Of a stretch of DNA of 64,000 nucleotides, positions 18,694-27,453 are shown piece by piece. Position 1 is the stretch's first letter. Each line of letters starts with the position of its first letter. Origin of the DNA: Kytococcus aerolatus (GTDB lineage Bacteria > Actinomycetota > Actinomycetes > Actinomycetales > Dermatophilaceae). The stretch is from positions 248,001 through 312,000 of the forward strand of contig NZ_FYEZ01000001.1 of the NCBI RefSeq assembly GCF_900187395.1, written 5' to 3'. The translations under genes and the position numbers were made by a program. Under the pieces are notes generated by a model. That model saw nothing but the letters and a program-made list of their open reading frames with translations. It was not told where the DNA came from and searched no databases.

Positions 18694-19761
18694 CTAGGCG
18701 AGGGGCGGTTGCTGACCGAACCGACCCGCGGGCGAGGAGGGAGGCTCCTCCCCGAGGTGCTGCCAGGCGGCCGGGGTGGCCGCCCGGCCCCGCGGGGTGC
18801 GCACCATGAAGCCCTCCCGCACGAGATAGGGCTCGGCCACGGTCTCCACCGTGTCGGCCTCCTCCCCCACGGCGACGGCCAGCGTCGTGAGCCCGACCGG
18901 TCCGCCGTCGAAGCGATGGCACAGCGCCTCCAGCACCGCCCGGTCGAGCCGGTCCAGCCCCACCAGGTCGACGTCGAAGAGCGCGAGGGCCTCCTGCGCG
19001 GCCTCCCGGGTGATCCGGTGGTGGCCGTGCACCTGGGACCAGTCGCGCACCCGGCGGAGCAGCCGGTTGGCGATGCGCGGGGTGCCGCGGGAACGTCCGG
19101 CGATCTCCCGGATGCCGTCGGCGTCGCTCTCCACCCCCAGCAGGGTGGCGTTGCGCGCCAGGATGCTCGCCAGGTCGCCGGCGGTGTAGTAGTCGAGGTG
19201 CCCGGTGAAGCCGAAGCGGTCCCGCAGCGGGGCCGGCAGCAGCCCGGAGCGCGTGGTGGCCCCGACGACGGTGAAGGGCGGCAGCTCCAGCGGGATGGCC
19301 GTCGCCCCGGGCCCCTTGCCGACGACGACGTCGACGCGGAAGTCCTCCATGGCCAGGTAGAGCATCTCCTCGGCCGCCCGGGACATGCGGTGGATCTCGT
19401 CGAGGAAGAGCACCTCGCCCTCCGCCAGGGAGGAGAGGATCGCCGCTAGGTCGCCGGCGTGCTGGATCGCCGGCCCGGAGGTGATCCGCAGCGGAGCCCC
19501 CATCTCGCCGGCGATGATCATGGCGAGCGTCGTCTTGCCCAGGCCGGGCGGGCCGGAGAGCAGGACGTGGTCGGCGGGCGCACCCCGTCGACGAGCGGCC
19601 TCGAGCACCAGGGAGAGCTGGTCCCGGACCCGGTCCTGGCCGGCGAGGTCCGCCAGGCGCTTCGGGCGCAGGGCGGCGTCCGCCGCGCCCTCTCCCTCGC
19701 CGGCGACCGGGTCGACCAGCCGGGGGGCCTCCTCGCCCGACAGGTCCCAGGGGTCGCTCAC
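18694..19761 (-). CDS. ruvB: Holliday junction branch migration helicase RuvB
   Basis: AAA+ motor that drives RuvA-bound Holliday junctions. The 355-residue protein has [14 protein letters not shown] (Walker A), [11 protein letters not shown] (Walker B), the sensor region [18 protein letters not shown] and a C-terminal winged helix ([17 protein letters not shown]). Its ATG overlaps the ruvA stop by 4 nt in a yebC-ruvC-ruvA-ruvB chain. Confidence 0.97.
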   Translation of the reverse strand: MSDPWDLSGEEAPRLVDPVAGEGEGAADAALRPKRLADLAGQDRVRDQLSLVLEAARRRGAPADHVLLSGPPGLGKTTLAMIIAGEMGAPLRITSGPAIQHAGDLAAILSSLAEGEVLFLDEIHRMSRAAEEMLYLAMEDFRVDVVVGKGPGATAIPLELPPFTVVGATTRSGLLPAPLRDRFGFTGHLDYYTAGDLASILARNATLLGVESDADGIREIAGRSRGTPRIANRLLRRVRDWSQVHGHHRITREAAQEALALFDVDLVGLDRLDRAVLEALCHRFDGGPVGLTTLAVAVGEEADTVETVAEPYLVREGFMVRTPRGRAATPAAWQHLGEEPPSSPAGRFGQQPPLA

Positions 19762-20393
19762 GGGGCCACCTCCCGCAGCGCCTCACGGAGCAGCTCGGGC
19801 AGGGACGGCAGCTCGGCGGGGGTGTCGTCGGCGTGCCGGGCCACGACAGCGTCGGTCGCCCGGCCGGCCACCGCCGCGCTCCAGCCGAGCCCCTCCAGCG
19901 CCTCGGTGACCTGAGCCGCCCAGGCCGGTCCGTCGGCCGGCGCCGCCGGGGCCGGGCCGGCCTCGGGGCCCTCGGCGAGCTCCTCCTCGGGGAGCGCGGG
20001 GAGCTTCCCGGCCAGCTCGAGGACCAGGCGCTGCGCGCCCTTCTTCCCGATGCCCGGGACCTTCGTGAGCGCCGCGACGTCCTCGCCGGCCACCGCGGCG
20101 GCGAGCCGGCCGGGGGTGAAGACGGAGACCAGGGCCAACGCCAGGCGTGGCCCCACCCCGGAGACGCCCTGGACGGTCTCGAAGACCTCCCGGACGTCCT
20201 CGGTGAGGAATCCGTACAGGGTGAGGGAGTCCTCGCGGACCACGAGCGAGGTCGCCAGGCGGACCTCCTGCCCGGTGCGCACCTCGGCCGGCAGCTGGGC
20301 GGGGACCAGGACCCGCAGCCCGACTCCCCCGGTCTCCACGACGAGGTGGTCCAGCCCCACGTGGGCCACCCGCCCGCTCAACGACGCGATCAT
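19758..20393 (-). CDS. ruvA: Holliday junction DNA helicase RuvA
   Basis: Tetrameric junction-binding protein that loads RuvB. The 211-residue protein starts [10 protein letters not shown], has the OB domain, tandem helix-hairpin-helix motifs ([14 protein letters not shown] and [14 protein letters not shown]) and the flexible linker plus C-terminal domain III ([15 protein letters not shown]). Its ATG overlaps the ruvC stop. Confidence 0.96.
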   Translation of the reverse strand: MIASLSGRVAHVGLDHLVVETGGVGLRVLVPAQLPAEVRTGQEVRLATSLVVREDSLTLYGFLTEDVREVFETVQGVSGVGPRLALALVSVFTPGRLAAAVAGEDVAALTKVPGIGKKGAQRLVLELAGKLPALPEEELAEGPEAGPAPAAPADGPAWAAQVTEALEGLGWSAAVAGRATDAVVARHADDTPAELPSLPELLREALREVAP

Positions 20394-21019
20394 CGACTCC
20401 TCCTCGTGCTCTGACGGGCCCGCCGTTCGGCCTCCGCCCACCGCTCCGCCGCCCGCTGCCGGGCCGGCGCCTGCGCGGCCACCGCATCGTCCCACCCGGC
20501 ACCGACAGGGCGGCCGGTCCCGGCCGCCGCGTCGAGCCGGCGCTGTCCCCCACCCCGCCAGATCTGCGCGATGCCCACGGCCAACGCGTCGGCGGCGTCC
20601 GCCGGGCGGGGTGGGCTGTCCAGCGCCAGGATGCGGGTCACCATCGCGGTGACCTGGGCCTTGTCGGCCCGCCCGTTGCCGCAGACCGCGGCCTTCACCT
20701 CGCTCGGGGTGTGGGTGCCCACCTCGACGCCCGCCCGGGCGGCGGCCACCAGTGCCAGGCCGCTGGCCTGCACCGTGCCCATGATGGTGCTGACGTCCGA
20801 GCGGGCGAAGATCCGCTCGACCGCCACCGCGTCCGGCCCGTGCTCGGCGATCCAGGCCTCGATCCGCTGCGAGACCGCCAGCAGCCGCTGCTCCAGCGGG
20901 ACCTCCGGCGCCGTCCGCACGACGTCGACAGCCACCATGCGCAGGGTGCCTCCGCGCCGCCCCTCGACCACGCCCAGACCGCAGCGGGTCAGGCCGGGGT
21001 CGACGCCGAGCACCCGCAC
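20390..21019 (-). CDS. ruvC: Crossover junction endodeoxyribonuclease RuvC
   Basis: Resolves Holliday junctions. The GTG at 21019 gives a 209-residue protein starting [14 protein letters not shown], so the catalytic Asp7 is in the standard place; VERIFARSD supplies the catalytic Glu and [12 protein letters not shown] the C-terminal acidic pair. The start lies 4 nt after the yebC stop. Confidence 0.95.
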   Translation of the reverse strand: MRVLGVDPGLTRCGLGVVEGRRGGTLRMVAVDVVRTAPEVPLEQRLLAVSQRIEAWIAEHGPDAVAVERIFARSDVSTIMGTVQASGLALVAAARAGVEVGTHTPSEVKAAVCGNGRADKAQVTAMVTRILALDSPPRPADAADALAVGIAQIWRGGGQRRLDAAAGTGRPVGAGWDDAVAAQAPARQRAAERWAEAERRARQSTRRSR

Positions 21020-21023
21020 GCGA

Positions 21024-21782
21024 TCAGTCGTCCTGGTCCAGCTCGGCGAGCACCTCGTCCGGCACCTCGGCCGCGGCGTAGACCTCCTGGACGTCGTCGC
21101 AGTCCTCGAGGGCGTCGATGATCTGGAACATCTTCCGCGCACCGTCGGCATCGAGCACCAGCGGGGTGATCGGCAGCATCTTCACGTCGGCCGAGTCGTA
21201 GTCCACCTCGGCGGCCTGCAGCGCGGTCCGCACCTCGACCATGTCGGAGGGCTCGGTCGTCACCTCGAAGGCCTCCCCGATGTCGGTGAGCTCCTCGGCC
21301 CCGGCCTCGAGCACGATCTCCAGGATCTCGTCCTCGGTGTGCTCCCCCTTGGGCACCACGATGACGCCCTTGCGCTGGAAGTTGAAACCCACCGAGCCGG
21401 AGTCGGCCATCTGGCCCCCGTTGCGGGAGAGCGCCGTGCGCACTTCCATGACCGCACGGTTCTTGTTGTCGCTGAGGCACTCGATGATCAGGCCGACACC
21501 GCCCGGGGCGTAGCCCTCGTAGGTGAGGGCCTGGTACTCGGCGCCACCGGCCTCGGCGCCGGAGCCGCGCTTCACCGCACGGTCGATGTTGTCGTTGGGC
21601 ACCGAGCTCTTCTTCGCCTTCTGGATGGCGTCGTAGAGGGTCGGGTTGCCGGCCGGGTCACCGCCGCCCATGCGCGCGGCGACCTCGATGTTCTTCACGA
21701 GCTTGGCGAACAGCTTGCCGCGCTTGGCGTCGATCGCCGCCTTCTTGTGCTTGGTGGTTGCCCACTTGGAGTGACCGGCCAC
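21024..21782 (-). CDS. yebC: YebC/PmpR (TACO1) family protein
   Basis: A 252-residue member of the YebC family with the universal N-terminus [25 protein letters not shown]. Members act as translation or transcription factors; a role in translation past proline-rich motifs has been proposed for the family. The start is GTG at 21782, preceded by AAGGAG. It leads the ruvCAB operon. Confidence 0.92.
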   Translation of the reverse strand: MAGHSKWATTKHKKAAIDAKRGKLFAKLVKNIEVAARMGGGDPAGNPTLYDAIQKAKKSSVPNDNIDRAVKRGSGAEAGGAEYQALTYEGYAPGGVGLIIECLSDNKNRAVMEVRTALSRNGGQMADSGSVGFNFQRKGVIVVPKGEHTEDEILEIVLEAGAEELTDIGEAFEVTTEPSDMVEVRTALQAAEVDYDSADVKMLPITPLVLDADGARKMFQIIDALEDCDDVQEVYAAAEVPDEVLAELDQDD

Positions 21783-21864
21783 GGTGCTCCTTCTCTCGTC
21801 GTCTGGCTGATGTCAGGGGCCGCAGGTGCTCCTGCGGCGGGTTCGTCGCGCTGTGTCGCGGGTT

Positions 21865-21879
21865 CTCGATGCTATCGAG
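21865..21879. repeat. Short palindrome at the pdxT stop codon
   Basis: CTCGAT-GCT-ATCGAG, a 6-bp inverted repeat that spans the pdxT stop. A second stem, GCCGCAGG-TGCT-CCTGCGGC (21819-21838), follows. Either could be a weak pdxT terminator or part of the yebC promoter region; the sequence does not decide. Confidence 0.35.
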
Positions 21880-22513
21880 CCGCGTCGCGCACCATCTCGA
21901 CGAAGTGCTCGTGCACCCGTCGGTCCCCGGTGATCTCCGGGTGGAAGCTCGTCGCCAGCAGGTTGCCCTGGCGCACCGCCACGATCCGTCCGGCCGCCTC
22001 CCGGGTGCCCAGGTCCCGCTCGACCGAGGAGGCCGGGACGCGGGCCAGCAGCTCGACCTCGGGCGCCACCTGCTCCACCCAGGGGGCGCGGATGAACACG
22101 GCGGTCACCGGTGCCGCCCCGTCGGGGAGGAAGGACAGGCGCAGCTCGGTCTCGAAGGAGTCGACCTGCCGGCCGAAGGCGTTCCGCCGGACGGTCATGT
22201 CGATCCCACCGAAGGTCTGCTGCTCGCGGTGTCCGTCGAGCAACCGGTCGGCCAGCAGGATCATCCCGGCGCAGGATCCGTAGACGGGCAGCCCGTGGGC
22301 GATCCGTTCCCGGAGCGGTCCGGACAGGCCCTCGAGCCGTGCGAGACGGTCGATGACGGTGGACTCCCCGCCCGGCAGGACGAGCCCGTCCACCCCGGCG
22401 AGATCCTCCTCAGTGCGGACGGCCGGCGCGTCGACGCCACAGGCCTGCAGGGCGGCCGTGTGCTCACGGACGTCGCCCTGCAGGGCCAGGACGCCGACGC
22501 GCAGGGTGGTCAC
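21872..22513 (-). CDS. pdxT: Pyridoxal 5'-phosphate synthase, glutaminase subunit PdxT
   Basis: Class I glutaminase that feeds ammonia to PdxS. The 213-residue protein shows LPGGEST (oxyanion region), the nucleophile Cys81 in [10 protein letters not shown], and the His-Glu pair in SFHPEITG. Its start overlaps the pdxS stop by 4 nt. Confidence 0.95.
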   Translation of the reverse strand: MTTLRVGVLALQGDVREHTAALQACGVDAPAVRTEEDLAGVDGLVLPGGESTVIDRLARLEGLSGPLRERIAHGLPVYGSCAGMILLADRLLDGHREQQTFGGIDMTVRRNAFGRQVDSFETELRLSFLPDGAAPVTAVFIRAPWVEQVAPEVELLARVPASSVERDLGTREAAGRIVAVRQGNLLATSFHPEITGDRRVHEHFVEMVRDAAR

Positions 22514-23406
22514 CAGCCGCGCTCGGCCAGGCGGTGCGGCTCCGGGATCGCGTCCACGTTGAGGCCGACCATGGCCTCGCCCAGCCCCCGGGAGACGTCG
22601 GCCACCTTGGCCGGGTCCTCGAAGTGGGTGGTGGCCTGGACGATGGCCTTGGCGCGCTCCGCCGGGTTGCCGGACTTGAAGATGCCGGAGCCCACGAACA
22701 CGCCCTCGGCGCCGAGCTGCATCATCATCGCGGCGTCCGCGGGGGTGGCGATGCCGCCGGCGGTGAAGAGGACGACCGGCAGCTTCCCGGCCTCGGCGAC
22801 CTCCTTGACCAGCTCGTACGGCGCCTGCAGCTCCTTGGCCGCCACGTAGAGCTCGTCCTCGGCCATCGTCTGCAGGCGACGGATCTCCGCGCGGATGGTG
22901 CGCATGTGGGTGGTGGCGTTGGAGACGTCACCGGTACCGGCCTCGCCCTTGGAGCGGATCATCGCCGCGCCCTCGGTGATGCGGCGCAGCGCCTCGCCCA
23001 GGTTGGTCGCGCCACAGACGAAGGGCACGTCGAAGGCGAACTTGTCGATGTGGTTCGCGTAGTCGGCCGGGGTCAGCACCTCGGACTCGTCGACGAAGTC
23101 GACCCCGAGGGACTGCAGCACCTGGGCCTCGACGAAGTGGCCGATGCGGGCCTTGGCCATGACCGGGATGGACACGGCCTCGATGATCCCGTCGATGAGG
23201 TCGGGGTCGCTCATGCGGGCGACGCCGCCCTGCGCACGGATGTCGGCGGGCACGCGCTCCAGGGCCATCACCGCCACGGCGCCGGCGTCCTCCGCGATAC
23301 GGGCCTGCTCGGGGGTGACGACGTCCATGATGACGCCGCCCTTGAGCATCTCGGCCATGCCGCGCTTCACGCGGGCGGTGCCGGTCACGGTGTTCTGGTC
23401 GGTCAC
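22510..23406 (-). CDS. pdxS: Pyridoxal 5'-phosphate synthase, synthase subunit PdxS
   Basis: (beta/alpha)8 enzyme that builds PLP from ribose 5-phosphate, glyceraldehyde 3-phosphate and ammonia. The 298-residue sequence is very typical: [22 protein letters not shown] at the N-terminus, [17 protein letters not shown] with the catalytic lysine, and [17 protein letters not shown]. It is followed directly by pdxT. Confidence 0.97.
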   Translation of the reverse strand: MTDQNTVTGTARVKRGMAEMLKGGVIMDVVTPEQARIAEDAGAVAVMALERVPADIRAQGGVARMSDPDLIDGIIEAVSIPVMAKARIGHFVEAQVLQSLGVDFVDESEVLTPADYANHIDKFAFDVPFVCGATNLGEALRRITEGAAMIRSKGEAGTGDVSNATTHMRTIRAEIRRLQTMAEDELYVAAKELQAPYELVKEVAEAGKLPVVLFTAGGIATPADAAMMMQLGAEGVFVGSGIFKSGNPAERAKAIVQATTHFEDPAKVADVSRGLGEAMVGLNVDAIPEPHRLAERGW

Positions 23407-23498
23407 GGGAGTGCCTTTCGCTGGTCTTCTCGCTGGTCTGCGTGCTGGCCGCCCCCTCGGGGGCGGGACGGCACAGCGCCCGCTGGGAGCGCCTCAGT

Positions 23499-24113
23499 CT
23501 ACGGCTGCTGCTCCGAGCCGGGGCGCAGGGCGGGGATGTCGTCCTCCACCTGGACCAGCTCGGGCAGGTCCCTCGCGGGCCCCAGCCCCAGCAGTCGCCC
23601 GGTGCGCCCGAGCGCCCGGCGGCGGACCCGGGCGGCCAGCTCGTTGTGGTGAACCCGGCGCCGGTGGACCCTCTCGGTGGCCAGGGCCAGCACGTCCCGG
23701 GCGTGGGCGGCCTGCCCCCCGAGGGACTCGCAGGACTCCCCCGCCCCGCCGTGACGGTCGTCGAAGGCTCGCCGCAGGGCCTCGGTGAGCTGTTCCTCGG
23801 CCTCGAGGCGCTCCGGCCCCATCGGTCCGACCCCGGAGCCCTCGGCGCGGGTCCCGGCGTCCACGGCGTCGAGCACGTCGCCCACGCAGCGCAGCACGAT
23901 GACGGCGCTGGCCGGGTCGAGCCCGCCGGCCGTCGCCAGCTCCCGGGCCGCCAGGGTCCGTCGCATGAGCTCGGCGTCGAGGGCCGAGCCGCTCGCCTCG
24001 AGCTCCGCGGCGTCCTGCCGCGCCGCACCGGCCCAGTGCTCCCGACAGAGGACAGCCGCTCCGGCCAGCAGGAGCACGACCACCAGCACCATCCACCACA
24101 GCGAAGGACTCAT
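23499..24113 (-). CDS. Membrane-anchored helical protein (LemA-like or NUDIX-locus replacement), unknown
   Basis: A 204-residue protein with one N-terminal membrane helix (residues 4-24, VLVVVLLLAGAAVL) and then an all-helical soluble domain. The C-terminal stretch VHRRRVHHNELAARVRRR loosely resembles the end of LemA-family domains, but I cannot assign the family firmly. The ATG overlaps the pimA stop by 4 nt, so it is translated after pimA. In mycobacteria a membrane NUDIX-type protein occupies this slot; no NUDIX box is visible here. Confidence 0.7.
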   Translation of the reverse strand: MSPSLWWMVLVVVLLLAGAAVLCREHWAGAARQDAAELEASGSALDAELMRRTLAARELATAGGLDPASAVIVLRCVGDVLDAVDAGTRAEGSGVGPMGPERLEAEEQLTEALRRAFDDRHGGAGESCESLGGQAAHARDVLALATERVHRRRVHHNELAARVRRRALGRTGRLLGLGPARDLPELVQVEDDIPALRPGSEQQP

Positions 24114-25357
24114 CGCTCCATCACCACCTCGTAGACGGCCATGACCTCGCGGCCGATGACCTCCCAGTCGAATCTCGCGGCCCGCGCCCGTCCGGTCTGC
24201 CGCATCTCCTCGCGCAGGTGCGGGTCCAGGACGACCTCCTCGAGGACATCGGCGAGGTCCTCGGCGTCACCGGCCCGGAAGAGTCGCCCGGCGCCACGCA
24301 GCACCGAGCGGAAGGCGGGCAGGTCCGAGGCCACCACCGGCGCACCGGAGGCCATCGCCTCGACGATCGTCAGACCGAAGTTCTCCCCCTGCAGCTGCGG
24401 CGCCACGAAGGCCGAGACGCTGTGCAGCAGGGCCGCCTTGTCCCGCTCGCTGAGCTCTCCGACCCAGACGATGGAGTTGCGCAGCTCGGCGTGGTCCCGG
24501 GCCACCAGCTCCCGGGCATGCTCCTGCCCCGGGCCGGCGATGAACACGCGGGTGCCCGGAGAGCGCTCGATGATCCGGGGCAGCGCGCGCAGGAGCAGGC
24601 CCAGGCCCTTGCGGGACTCGCTGGACCGCCCCACGAACGCGATCGTCGGACGTCCCGGGCCCTCCTGCCAGGGCGCCCGGGGCTCGCTACGGGCCAGCCG
24701 CTTCACCCGCACCCCGTTGGGGATGACGAAGGGATCGCCCCCCAGCGTCTCCACGACGGTGGCCCGGGTCTGGGAGGAGACCGCGATCCGGGCGTCGACC
24801 GACTCGAGGGCGCTCCGCAGGACCGGCAGGATCTCGGCCAGGGCGTGCGAGGGCTTGAGCCCGCTGTGGAAGGTGGCCACCAGCGGGATCCGGCCTCCCA
24901 CGCGCTGGGCGGTGATGAGCGGCAGGCTCGGGGCGACCGGCTCGTGCACGTGCACGAGGTCCGGCTCCGTGGACTGCAGCCAGGCGTCCACCACCTGCTG
25001 CGCACGTGCTCCGGCGGACACCAGGGAGACCGACCGGGCGTAGGGAACCCGGACCGTACCCGGCACGACCGTCAGGTCGATGCCCTCGGTGAGCCCCCAG
25101 AGGTCCGCGGCCACGGCATCGGCCCCCTCGTCGCCCTCGCCGGCGAGGGCGAGACGGAGCCGGGGGTGCGTCCCCTCCACCGGCGCGAGGACGCTGACCA
25201 GGTGCCCTGCGGAGCGGATGCTGCGCGCCAGCTCCCGGACGTGCGCCTGCACCGCCCCCGGCGCGTCCACCGGGTAGGGGCACACCAGGCCCACGTGTCG
25301 CTGCGGGCTGCCGTCCGGGTGCGGGACGGTCACCGTGCCCACCTGGGAGGGGGTCAT
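24110..25357 (-). CDS. pimA: GDP-mannose-dependent phosphatidylinositol mannosyltransferase PimA
   Basis: GT4-family enzyme that adds the first mannose to phosphatidylinositol on the cytoplasmic face of the membrane. The 415-residue protein shows the N-terminal LVCPYPVDAPGAVQAHVREL loop, HVHEPVAPSLP, PNGVRVKRL and the donor-site motif ENFGLTIVEAMASG. It starts inside the pgsA stop (ATGA). The adjacent pgsA makes PimA the best call over other GT4 enzymes. The PIM acyltransferase normally between the two genes is missing. Confidence 0.92.
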   Translation of the reverse strand: MTPSQVGTVTVPHPDGSPQRHVGLVCPYPVDAPGAVQAHVRELARSIRSAGHLVSVLAPVEGTHPRLRLALAGEGDEGADAVAADLWGLTEGIDLTVVPGTVRVPYARSVSLVSAGARAQQVVDAWLQSTEPDLVHVHEPVAPSLPLITAQRVGGRIPLVATFHSGLKPSHALAEILPVLRSALESVDARIAVSSQTRATVVETLGGDPFVIPNGVRVKRLARSEPRAPWQEGPGRPTIAFVGRSSESRKGLGLLLRALPRIIERSPGTRVFIAGPGQEHARELVARDHAELRNSIVWVGELSERDKAALLHSVSAFVAPQLQGENFGLTIVEAMASGAPVVASDLPAFRSVLRGAGRLFRAGDAEDLADVLEEVVLDPHLREEMRQTGRARAARFDWEVIGREVMAVYEVVMER

Positions 25358-25989
25358 GCGACGCCTCGACGCACCGCGCTGATCCGCTGGGCGACCGTGA
25401 CCAGGCTGGCGAGCACCAGGACCCAGAGCGCGACGGTCAGCAGGGCCACCGGCGCCCCCAGCCCGACCAGTCCGGTGGAGACCAGGACGACGATGAGTCG
25501 CTCCGCCCGTTCGGCGAGGCCCACGTCCGCCCGGACCCCGAGACCCTCGGCCCGGGCCCGGGCATAGCTCACGAGGAATCCGAGACAGAGGGCGCTCAGG
25601 GCACCCGCCCCGAGGAGCTGGGCGTGCGCGGGAGAGATCTCCGGGCCACGCCCCTGGCCCGTCCCCACCAGGGCCCACCACACGAGGGAGCCGAGCACGG
25701 CCGCGTCCCCCACCCGGTCGCAGGTGGAGTCCAGGAAGGCGCCCCACCCCCCGCTCCGGCGCAGCTGACGGGCCATCGCACCGTCGAGGAGATCGGCGAG
25801 CACGAAGACGGTGACGACCAGGGTGCCGGTGAGGAGCTCTCCGCGGGGGAAGAACCACAGCGCGGCCAGGACGACCCCCAGGAGGCCACCGATCGTCACC
25901 GCGTCGGGCCCGACGCCGAGCCGCAGGAGGGCGCGCGCGAGGGGGTCGACGACGCGGCTGAGCAGCGGTCGGGCGTGGCGGTTGAGCAT
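25354..25989 (-). CDS. pgsA: CDP-alcohol phosphatidyltransferase (phosphatidylinositol phosphate synthase type)
   Basis: A 211-residue integral membrane enzyme with a perfect CDP-OH-P signature: Asp66, Asp69-Gly70, Ala73-Arg74, Gly83, Asp87, Asp91 with the correct spacing. Coupling to pimA indicates synthesis of phosphatidylinositol phosphate from CDP-diacylglycerol and inositol phosphate. On the minus strand TAGGCT (25999-26004) lies 9 nt before the ATG, so the leader should be only 2-3 nt. Confidence 0.92.
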   Translation of the reverse strand: MLNRHARPLLSRVVDPLARALLRLGVGPDAVTIGGLLGVVLAALWFFPRGELLTGTLVVTVFVLADLLDGAMARQLRRSGGWGAFLDSTCDRVGDAAVLGSLVWWALVGTGQGRGPEISPAHAQLLGAGALSALCLGFLVSYARARAEGLGVRADVGLAERAERLIVVLVSTGLVGLGAPVALLTVALWVLVLASLVTVAQRISAVRRGVA

Positions 25990-26066
25990 GTCCCGCGCAG
26001 CCTAGTCCGCTGCGGCCGACAGCCCGACCAGACGACCCGCAGAGCCCGTGCCGGGGAACGTGAGTC

Positions 26067-26090
26067 CGCTCACGAGTTGCCTCGTGAGCG
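26067..26090. promoter_or_regulatory. 10-bp perfect inverted repeat upstream of the glsB promoter
   Basis: CGCTCACGAG-TTGC-CTCGTGAGCG. The repeat ends exactly at the -35 element of the neighbouring promoter, the position of an activator or repressor site. It could instead form an RNA hairpin on the minus side upstream of pgsA. Confidence 0.5.
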
Positions 26091-26118
26091 AGACATCGAG
26101 GAGTCAGCGACCTACGCT
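26090..26118 (+). promoter_or_regulatory. Sigma-70-type promoter of glsB
   Basis: -35 GAGACA (26090-26095), 17-bp spacer, -10 TACGCT (26113-26118), leaving a leader of about 58 nt with AAGGAG ahead of the ATG. Confidence 0.55.
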
Positions 26119-26182
26119 CGAAGCAGTTCTGACCCCGCTGCAGCGCCTCCGCGCCGCAGCAACGACTGAAAGGAGTCCTCCA

Positions 26183-26446
26183 ATGGGGACCATCATCGCC
26201 TGGATCATCGTCGGCGGCATCGCCGGCTGGATCGCCTCCAAGATCATGGGCACGGACGCCGCCATGGGCATCCCGGCCAACATCATCGTCGGCATCGTGG
26301 GTGCCGCCCTGCTCGGCTTCCTCGTCAGCCTCTTCACCGGTGGCGACGTGCTGGGTGAGGCCTTCAGCATCTCCTCGTTCATCGGCGCCATCGTCGGTGC
26401 CTGCCTGCTGCTCTTCATCGTGGGCAAGGTCGCTGGTCGTCGCTGA
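26183..26446 (+). CDS. GlsB/YeaQ/YmgE-family stress membrane protein
   Basis: An 87-residue, almost wholly hydrophobic protein with three predicted helices and the family pattern GTIIAWIIVGGIAGWIASKIMG, then NIIVGIVGAALLGF. Relatives are induced by stress in many bacteria but have no known mechanism. A clear AAGGAG precedes the ATG. It interrupts the usual HIT-pgsA run as an oppositely oriented single-gene unit with its own promoter and terminator. Confidence 0.9.
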   Translation: MGTIIAWIIVGGIAGWIASKIMGTDAAMGIPANIIVGIVGAALLGFLVSLFTGGDVLGEAFSISSFIGAIVGACLLLFIVGKVAGRR

Positions 26447-26459
26447 CCCCAGCACTCCC

Positions 26460-26497
26460 CACGAGGGCCCCGTCGCAGTCGCGACGGGGCCCTCGTG
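26460..26497. terminator. Terminator between glsB and the HIT gene
   Basis: A perfect 17-bp stem (CACGAGGGCCCCGTCGC and its complement) with loop AGTC, starting 13 nt after the glsB stop. It also faces the HIT gene, so it is probably bidirectional. Confidence 0.85.
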
Positions 26498-26546
26498 CAC
26501 GTCGTGGCCGTCCGGGAGGTCGGGAAGAGCCCAAGGGCGGGCCTGC

Positions 26547-27098
26547 TCAGGCCGCGGCGTGCTCCGGCCAGGCCGCGGCCAGCTGGGCGCGTGCGTCCTC
26601 GAGCAGCTGGGGCACCGCCTTGGTGCGGGCCACGATCGGGAAGAAGTTGGCGTCCCCCGTCCACCGCGGCACGACGTGCTGGTGGAGGTGCGCGGCCACT
26701 CCGGCACCGGCCACCTGCCCCTGGTTCATCCCGAGGTTGAAGCCGTGGCACCCGGTGACCGAGCGCAGGGTGCGCATCGCCTGCCGGGTCATGGCCGAGA
26801 ACTCGGCCAGCGCGTCCCCGTCGATGTCGAGATACTCGGGGACGTGCTCGTAGGGGCAGACCAGGAGGTGTCCCGGGTTGTAGGGGAAGAGGTTCATCAC
26901 CACGTAGCAGTGCTCACCCCGCGCGATCACCAGCCCGTCGGCATCGCTCCGGGCGGGAGCGGCGCAGAAGGGACAGGGCGGCTCGGCCCCACCACGGGCG
27001 GGATTGGCGTCCAGGTAGGCCATCCGGTGAGGTACCCAGAGGCGCTGGAAGGCGTCCGGCACACCGGGCAGGTCGGCGGCATCCTCAGGCAGGTCCAT
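26547..27098 (-). CDS. HIT-domain nucleotide hydrolase/phosphorylase
   Basis: A 183-residue histidine-triad protein with HLHQHVVPRW (His137, His139, His141) and an N-terminal zinc-type pair CPFC (Cys42, Cys45). The mycobacterial orthologue at this locus is a diadenosine tetraphosphate phosphorylase, so an Ap4A-degrading role is likely but inferred. TAGAGT (minus strand, 27105-27110) ends 6 nt before the ATG, predicting a leaderless mRNA. Confidence 0.88.
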   Translation of the reverse strand: MDLPEDAADLPGVPDAFQRLWVPHRMAYLDANPARGGAEPPCPFCAAPARSDADGLVIARGEHCYVVMNLFPYNPGHLLVCPYEHVPEYLDIDGDALAEFSAMTRQAMRTLRSVTGCHGFNLGMNQGQVAGAGVAAHLHQHVVPRWTGDANFFPIVARTKAVPQLLEDARAQLAAAWPEHAAA

Positions 27099-27110
27099 GC
27101 GCAGACTCTA

Positions 27111-27134
27111 GTGCTCCGCGTCCCTCCGGAGCAC
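27111..27134. promoter_or_regulatory. Inverted repeat over the HIT promoter spacer and -35
   Basis: GTGCTCCG-N8-CGGAGCAC lies directly upstream of the HIT -10 hexamer and covers the spacer and the expected -35 position. It looks like an operator; no regulator is identified. Confidence 0.4.
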
Positions 27135-27204
27135 GCTGTGCCGCATCATGGTGCGGGATTCCCGGCGGCACAGAAGGCCACCCCACAGGGCATCCACCCA
27201 AGGG

Positions 27205-27233
27205 TTGATTTTGACGGACACATCCCCTACGTT
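27205..27233 (+). promoter_or_regulatory. Promoter of riboswitch-NlpC/P60 unit 1
   Basis: -35 TTGATT (27205-27210), 17-bp spacer, -10 TACGTT (27228-27233). The start site near 27240 falls just before the riboswitch. Confidence 0.65.
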
Positions 27234-27265
27234 GTGGCCTGCCCGGGCAGAAACGCCCGGGTGGC

Positions 27266-27446
27266 ACGTTCCCGCTGAGTCCCGCCATGAACGTGTGCCT
27301 CCTGCCGACGAAAGTCGGATGGCGGGAGCGGAGTACCCAAGCAACATGACGCCCCCCTCAGGCGTCTTGGGGTGAAGCCATGTGCCCTCATGGCCGGTTC
27401 ACAGGAGCCGAACCCGACAGGTCATGCTTCGTAAGCGATCCTGAGA
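27266..27446 (+). ncRNA. Cyclic di-AMP riboswitch (ydaO-yuaA type), copy 1
   Basis: The conserved blocks of the ydaO-yuaA class occur in order: GCTGAGTCCCGCC, GGCGGGAGCGGAGTACCCA, TTGGGGTGAAGCC and GAACCCGACAGGTCATGC, with a variable stem between blocks. This class senses c-di-AMP, usually as an OFF switch, and in actinobacteria often controls cell-wall hydrolases. The aptamer ends 7 nt before the peptidase ATG with no separate terminator visible, so control of translation initiation is likely. Confidence 0.92.
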
Positions 27447-27453
27447 TCCCTCC

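Noticed and set aside
20390-21871. SOS (LexA) box in front of the ruv operon
   Set aside because: Genes from yebC to ruvB are nearly gapless and the 89-bp region before yebC contains no TCGAAC-N4-GTTCGA-like site.
24110-26707. PimA read as an 865-residue protein extending through pgsA and the glsB region
   Set aside because: The extension has no conserved sequence, and pgsA occupies that strand in another frame with a perfect active-site signature. The ATG overlapping the pgsA stop is the sensible start.
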